From positions 62,001 through 126,000 of the forward strand of contig NZ_JARZHG010000019.1 in NCBI RefSeq assembly GCF_029946505.1: DNA of 64,000 nt. The letters are read 5' to 3'. Positions within the stretch are counted from its first letter, which is position 1, and every line of letters begins with the position of its first letter. This document shows, one piece after another, positions 59,574 to 64,000 of this stretch. The translations under genes and the position numbers were made by a program. A model generated the notes under the pieces. The model was not told where the DNA came from and made no database searches. It worked only from the letters and a program-made list of their open reading frames with translations. Source of the DNA: Polyangium sp. y55x31 (GTDB lineage: Bacteria; Myxococcota_A; Polyangia; Polyangiales; Polyangiaceae).

Positions 59574-61454
59574 GTGAAAATCGAGACCCAACGTGCGGAC
59601 TGGCTGCTCTTCCTGATCATGCTCGTGCCGATCGGTCTGAGCACGTGGTTTGGTTTGTCCCAGGTCGACGCGATTCACCGCCGCCAGGCCGCGACGACCG
59701 TACAGACGGTGCTCGCAGCGACCCGCGAGGGCCTGGTGACCTGGGAGCGGCACGTGGAGGCCACAGCGAAAACATGGGCGGGCGAGGCCGGCGTGCGGCG
59801 CGCGGTCCTCGCGCAGTCGGAGCGCCGGAGCAGCGGCGGGGCGCTCCACGAGGGCCCGTACCTCGGCGAGCTGCGGCGCTTGCTGCGGGATGCCGTCCAG
59901 CAGAAGCAGTACATGGGCTTCGACATCATCGCCCCGGATGGCATTGATATCGCTTCCGATCACGGCGATGCCGTCGCGACGAACATGCTGAGCCGCCTGG
60001 ATCCGGAAACCATCACCGCCGCGCTTCGTGGCTCGACCGTCACCGGAGCGCCCTTCCTCATGCGCGACCAAAACCTCGAGGTCGACGTCCCGACGATGCT
60101 GGTCGCGACGCCCGTGCGTGACGAGGACGGGGCGATCGTGGCGGCGCTCGTCTTCCGTATCGATCCCGCCGGAGAATTCTCGCGCATCACGCAGTCGGGC
60201 CGGGTCGGCGAGACGGGTGAGACGTATGCATTCGACCGTCATGCGCGCCTCGCGACCGAGAGCCGGTTCGAGCCGCTCCTCCGCGACATCGGATTGCTCG
60301 CGGCCGGCCAGCACTCGAGCCACGTGATCGAGCTGCGTGATCCGGGCGGCAACATGCTCCGCGGCTTCCGCTCCGATGTACCCCGCTCGGAGCAGCCCTT
60401 GACGAAAATGGCCATGAGCGCCATCACCGGGAAATCTGGGCTCGACGTCGACGGCTATCGCGATTATCGGGGCGTGGAGGTGATCGGGGCCTGGGTATGG
60501 GATCCGGAGCTCGAGCTCGGGATCGCGACCGAGCTCGACAAGGCCGAGGCTTACGGCGCCCTCACCGCGACGCGCAAGGTCGTCCTGTGCACGTTCCTCG
60601 TCGGACTCGGCATTACGCTCGCGCTGACCCTCATTTTGCAGCGGCGCGCGCAGGCCCTCGCCTGCAGCTTGGCTCGGGAGCGGGAGCTCCGGACCGAGCT
60701 CGAGGAGCGCATCGGCCGTCTCCAGCGCGTGGAGGGCGAGCTCGAGAGCGCGGTTCACGCGCGCGAAGAGTTCTTGCGGTTCGCGTCGCACGAGCTCCGC
60801 ACGCCGCTCACGAGCCTGCGACTCCTTTACGAATACATGCTTCGAGCCCGCCCCGAGGACGCGACGCCCGTGATGAGCCCGGCGGACGTCGGCCGATTCT
60901 TGAAGGTCTCCACGCGCGAGCTTCGCCGGATGACGCAGGTCATCAACAACATGTTCGTCCTGTCGAGCGTCGCCGCGGGCAACGCGGTGCTGAACCTCGA
61001 GCGCGTGGAGATCGACGAGCTCGTACGGAACGTCGTGCGGAAGATGCAGGCGGAGCTCGCTGCCGAGGGGTGCACCGCGGAAATCCAGAGCGAGGGCCCC
61101 GTGTACGGCCACTGGGATCGGACGCACCTCGAGCAGGTCTTCGTGAACCTCCTGTCGAATGCGGCGCGATTCGGCGGCAAACAGCCGATCACGATATCGA
61201 TCGGCCGGGAGCCGGGCTTCGCGGTCGTCTCGGTGCGGGATCGCGGCGTCGGCATCGCGCCGGAGGAGCAGGAGAGGATCTTCATGCCATTCCGGCGGAG
61301 GCAGGACGCGCACGCCGGGCTTGGCGCGGGGCTCTTCGTTTGCCGCGCGATCGTCGAAGCGCACAAGGGCACGATCTCCGTCTCGAGCGCGGAAGGAAAG
61401 GGCACGACCTTCTGCGTGAAGCTCCCGCTGCCGCCCGGCAGCGACCAGGTCTAG
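59574..61454 (+). CDS. Cache-domain membrane histidine kinase
   Basis: A 626-residue kinase beginning at GTG. TM1 (about 10-28) and TM2 (about 336-358) bracket a periplasmic domain of about 300 residues with double-Cache features (DAVQQKQYMGFDIIAPDGID, LVATPVRDEDGAIVAALVFR, VGETGETYAFD). The kinase part has HisKA with H406 ([13 protein letters not shown]) and HATPase motifs NLLSNAARF, VRDRGVGIAPEE and GLGAGLFVCRAIVE. A longer frame to 59451 exists but lacks a membrane start. Likely ligand: a small molecule such as an amino or organic acid (inference). Confidence 0.9.
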   Translation: MKIETQRADWLLFLIMLVPIGLSTWFGLSQVDAIHRRQAATTVQTVLAATREGLVTWERHVEATAKTWAGEAGVRRAVLAQSERRSSGGALHEGPYLGELRRLLRDAVQQKQYMGFDIIAPDGIDIASDHGDAVATNMLSRLDPETITAALRGSTVTGAPFLMRDQNLEVDVPTMLVATPVRDEDGAIVAALVFRIDPAGEFSRITQSGRVGETGETYAFDRHARLATESRFEPLLRDIGLLAAGQHSSHVIELRDPGGNMLRGFRSDVPRSEQPLTKMAMSAITGKSGLDVDGYRDYRGVEVIGAWVWDPELELGIATELDKAEAYGALTATRKVVLCTFLVGLGITLALTLILQRRAQALACSLARERELRTELEERIGRLQRVEGELESAVHAREEFLRFASHELRTPLTSLRLLYEYMLRARPEDATPVMSPADVGRFLKVSTRELRRMTQVINNMFVLSSVAAGNAVLNLERVEIDELVRNVVRKMQAELAAEGCTAEIQSEGPVYGHWDRTHLEQVFVNLLSNAARFGGKQPITISIGREPGFAVVSVRDRGVGIAPEEQERIFMPFRRRQDAHAGLGAGLFVCRAIVEAHKGTISVSSAEGKGTTFCVKLPLPPGSDQV

Positions 61455-61564
61455 CCCCGAGGGAGACGCCTCGCGTCCCCCTCTCGTCCGGGCAAAGCCC
61501 GGCCGATTCACCCCCGAGGCGAGCTCGCGTCGCGACCTCGCAGAGCGCCGAGCTGTTCGGCGCT

Positions 61565-62770
61565 CTAGAACGTGATGGGCAATCGCTTCTTCGCGTGCAA
61601 GAGGAGCAGCATCGAGCTTGGTTCGAGGCTCTCGCGCGGGACGGCCAGTTTCATTTTCGGCAGGCGCCGGAGCAGCGTCTCCACGGCGATGACCGCTTCG
61701 AGCCGCGCGAGCGGCGCGCCGAGGCAGAAATGGATCCCGTAACCGAACGCGATGTGCTTGTTCGGCTTTCGCCCCACGTCGAAGCGATCGGCGTCCGGGA
61801 AGCGTGCTTCGTCGTGATCGGCCGAGAGCAGCGACGCCAGCACGAGCTCGTTTTTCCGGATCGTCACCCCGCCGATCTCCACGTCCTCCAGCGCGAAGCG
61901 ATACGTCGTCGTCTCCACCGGCCCGCAATAACGCAGCATCTCCTCCACGGCTGATTCGAGGAGCGACGGATCGGCGACGAGGCGCTCGCGCTCCTCGGGG
62001 TGATCCATCAGCGCGAGCATTCCATTCGTGATCAGATTGACCGTGGTCTCGTGGCCTGCGACGAGCAGGAGGAAGAGCATGCCCACGAGCTCGTGTGTGC
62101 TCAAACGATCGCCGCCTTCCTCGGCCGCCACGAGTCCGCTCACGAGGTCGTCCCTCGGCTCGACCCTGCGGCGCTCGATGAGCGCCATGAAGTACTGGAA
62201 GAACTCGAATCCGACGGCGCGGAGGTGCGCGAGCTGCTCCTCGGTGTCCGCGGGCGTGAAGAGCGTCGTCGTCCAGCGCCGGAAATCGTCCTGATCGGCG
62301 GCCGGCACGCCGAGCAGCTCGGCGATGACCGTGACGGGCAGGGGATACGAGAACTGCGAGACGAGGTCCATTCCGCTCGGATCACGCGCGAGGGCGGCCG
62401 AGACGAGGTTCTCTGCAATCGTGGAGATGCGGCCGCGCAGGCCCTCGATGATTTGCGGCGTGAAGGCCTTGGCCACGAGGGAGCGAAGCCGCGTGTGGTC
62501 CGGCGGATCGGCGCTCAGCATGTGCTTGCCGAGCGCCTCGAACTCGCTCGATACGTGCAGACGCTCCCGCTCCTCGGGAGACCATTTGGTGAAGTCCTTG
62601 CCGAAGCGAGGATCTCGCAGCATGTCCGAGCAATCGGCGTATCGCGTGAGGAGCCAGAACGGCGTCTTGCGATAGGGCTCGAGGATTTGCGAGATGGGCT
62701 CTTCGGCCCGGAGGCGCTTGTAGATGGGGTGGGGGTCCTTGCGGCCCTCCAGCGTGAACAAGGGGTGCAT
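61565..62770 (-). CDS. Cytochrome P450
   Basis: A 401-residue soluble bacterial P450. The I-helix oxygen-binding segment is LVAGHETTVNLI, the ExxR motif is in EEMLRYCGPVETTTYR, and the haem-binding loop is FGYGIHFCLGAPLARLE. The order resembles CYP107/CYP109-type bacterial P450s. Partner ferredoxin genes are not adjacent. Its start faces the membrane-hydroxylase gene at 63021 across about 250 bp; the ATG at 62770 (MHPLFTLEGRKDPHP) is the usual family start. It may hydroxylate a fatty acid, terpenoid or polyketide. Confidence 0.93.
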   Translation of the reverse strand: MHPLFTLEGRKDPHPIYKRLRAEEPISQILEPYRKTPFWLLTRYADCSDMLRDPRFGKDFTKWSPEERERLHVSSEFEALGKHMLSADPPDHTRLRSLVAKAFTPQIIEGLRGRISTIAENLVSAALARDPSGMDLVSQFSYPLPVTVIAELLGVPAADQDDFRRWTTTLFTPADTEEQLAHLRAVGFEFFQYFMALIERRRVEPRDDLVSGLVAAEEGGDRLSTHELVGMLFLLLVAGHETTVNLITNGMLALMDHPEERERLVADPSLLESAVEEMLRYCGPVETTTYRFALEDVEIGGVTIRKNELVLASLLSADHDEARFPDADRFDVGRKPNKHIAFGYGIHFCLGAPLARLEAVIAVETLLRRLPKMKLAVPRESLEPSSMLLLLHAKKRLPITF

Positions 62771-62828
62771 GGGGGACCCATGGTAGGGGCGCGTGAATGC
62801 GCGCGGCAAGGGCGCGTGGTGTGCCCGC

Positions 62829-62897
62829 AAGCTGCCAGAAGTGTGACGTCTGGGACGCTAGACTCTCCGAGCGACCTTGCTTATGCCTGGCAGCTTG
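62829..62897. repeat. 11-bp inverted repeat in a divergent intergenic region
   Basis: Arms at 62829-62839 and 62887-62897 pair perfectly over 11 bp with a 47-bp spacer. They lie between the divergent P450 and membrane-hydroxylase genes and could be an operator for a shared regulator or a degenerate mobile end. Nothing else in the 250 bp is recognised. Confidence 0.5.
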
Positions 62898-63020
62898 AAA
62901 AAGGTGCTCCCATGGTAATGCGTTCTTCTCGTATCGTATGACCCAGGCTTCGCCGCGTCGACGATCGATGCACGGAACCACGCCCTTTACGCCCCGGGCG
63001 CGGTTCCGTAGTCTCGGCGC

Positions 63021-64000
63021 ATGGGCCGCCTCGAGACGAATGGGTACTACGCGCTCGGGGTACCCTTCTACCTCGCCATCATCGCCCTGGAGATCGCGCT
63101 CTCGCGCCGCAAGGGAAAACGCGTCTACGGGTTCGCCGACACGCTCGGGAGCTTCTCGGCGGGGCTCGGTGAGATCGTCCTCGGCCTCTTCCTCGGCCCG
63201 CTGCTCCTCGGCCTCTACGATTTCGCCTACGATAGGCTCGCCCTCGTGCGCTGGCCCGAGGGCTCGATCGTCCCCTGGGTCCTCGCGTTCGCGCTCGGCG
63301 ACCTCGGGTATTACTGGTACCACCGCGCCGGCCATTCCGTGGCCGTGCTCTGGGCCGTCCACGGCGTCCACCACCAGTCCGAGCATTTCAACGTGTCGGT
63401 CGCCACGCGCCACCCCTGGTTCTCGGACACGTACGCGTTCATCTTCTACGCGCCCATCCCCATGCTCGGCGTCCCGCCGCTGCATTTCTTCGTGGCGATC
63501 TCGATCATCTCCTTTTACGCGCTCACCGTCCATTCGCGCGTCTTCCAGAGGCCGGGCCTCTGGTTTCTGGTCACGCCGGCGACGCACATCGTCCATCATT
63601 CGAGAAACCCGCGGTACTTGAACAAGAACTTCGGCGCGATGTTCACGGTGTGGGACCGGATGTTCGGCACGCACGTGGAGGTCGATCCGGCCGATCCGCC
63701 CGCCCTCGGCACGACGTTCGGCTACCAGACGCACGACGGCGCGCGGGCGCAATGGGTGTTTTTCCGCGACCTCCTTGCGGTTGTCCGGCAGGCGAAGACG
63801 TTCGGCGACAAGGTCCGGACCTTCGTCCGTCACCCCGGCTGGACCCCCGAGGGCATCACCTTCCCGCGCCACGCGCCCGCGCGACCCGACGCGGTCATTC
63901 CTACGCGCACGAAGGTTTATGCGGCGCTCGCGTTCGCCGCGACGCTCGCATTCGCGCTCTACCTGCTCTGGCTGCGTGATCGGCATCCGTTCTGGCAGCT
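63021..64000 (+). CDS. Sterol desaturase/fatty acid hydroxylase-family protein (3-prime truncated by window end)
   Basis: The first 326 codons of an integral membrane di-iron oxygenase-like protein. After three helices (ALGVPFYLAIIALEIALSRR and following) come the His clusters YWYHRAGHS, HGVHHQSEHFN, a helix pair, and HIVHHSRNPRYLNKN. A conserved DRMFGTHVEVD segment follows, then a membrane segment near residue 310-323. This matches the fatty acid hydroxylase superfamily. The stop codon lies beyond 64000. It is divergent from the P450 gene, which suggests joint action on a lipid or sterol (inference). Confidence 0.85.
   Translation, partial: MGRLETNGYYALGVPFYLAIIALEIALSRRKGKRVYGFADTLGSFSAGLGEIVLGLFLGPLLLGLYDFAYDRLALVRWPEGSIVPWVLAFALGDLGYYWYHRAGHSVAVLWAVHGVHHQSEHFNVSVATRHPWFSDTYAFIFYAPIPMLGVPPLHFFVAISIISFYALTVHSRVFQRPGLWFLVTPATHIVHHSRNPRYLNKNFGAMFTVWDRMFGTHVEVDPADPPALGTTFGYQTHDGARAQWVFFRDLLAVVRQAKTFGDKVRTFVRHPGWTPEGITFPRHAPARPDAVIPTRTKVYAALAFAATLAFALYLLWLRDRHPFWQ

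Overview
The window is high-GC DNA that reads as the chromosome of a myxobacterium, most likely of the Polyangiaceae/Sorangium type. The signs are several Hanks-type Ser/Thr kinases with transmembrane tails, many lipoproteins with Cys-rich 'myxobacterial' modules, a MYXO-CTERM-like sorting tail, SBBP and FG-GAP propeller proteins, many orphan histidine kinases, and strong G/C preference at third codon positions. This assignment is inferred from gene content only. No rRNA, tRNA or CRISPR array was seen.

Layout. (1) 0.5-7.7 kb: a signalling and cell-wall block in which a bifunctional penicillin-binding protein 1A is surrounded by three Ser/Thr kinases. (2) 7.7-19.7 kb, with an outlier at 24.5 kb: an accessory, decaying region. 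A dispersed element of about 480 bp, encoding a small twin Cys/His-module protein and carrying an internal 19-bp inverted repeat, occurs as three long copies (A 8058-8548, B 14637-15121, C 19071-19553) and two fragments (D 15388-15535, E 24496-24622). Between the copies lie broken genes (SDR, LysR, aldo/keto reductase, an unknown gene interrupted by a group II intron remnant) and some intact genes: a peroxiredoxin-DsbA pair, a sigma-like factor with a putative HMA-like insert, a zinc alcohol dehydrogenase, and a reductase plus fatty acid desaturase pair. (3) 19.7-34.3 kb: secreted propeller proteins, a macro-domain protein, a membrane hydroxylase, an AAC(6')-like acetyltransferase, lipoproteins, ThiM and L-serine dehydratase. 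(4) 34.6-50.8 kb: a signalling-rich block with a 1295-residue hybrid kinase, a LytS-type kinase, a small response regulator, an HK/NtrC pair and an RsbR-like PAS-STAS protein, interspersed with housekeeping and cell-surface genes. A palindrome of about 380 bp lies at 40.5-40.9 kb. (5) 51-64 kb: a GT-C-like membrane protein, a NatA/NatB-type ABC exporter whose permease is fused to a CPBP protease, an SBF-family transporter, a second PAS-STAS protein, a Cache-domain histidine kinase, a cytochrome P450, and a second membrane hydroxylase that runs off the window end.

How genes may work together: the kinases next to PBP1A suggest phospho-control of peptidoglycan synthesis. The peroxiredoxin and DsbA genes overlap by 4 bp and form a thiol-redox operon, with the sigma-like gene downstream on the same strand. 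The ferredoxin-reductase-like protein is a plausible electron donor for the adjacent desaturase. The HK and NtrC genes overlap and form a two-component pair. The mobile-element fragments explain much of the gene decay in region 2.
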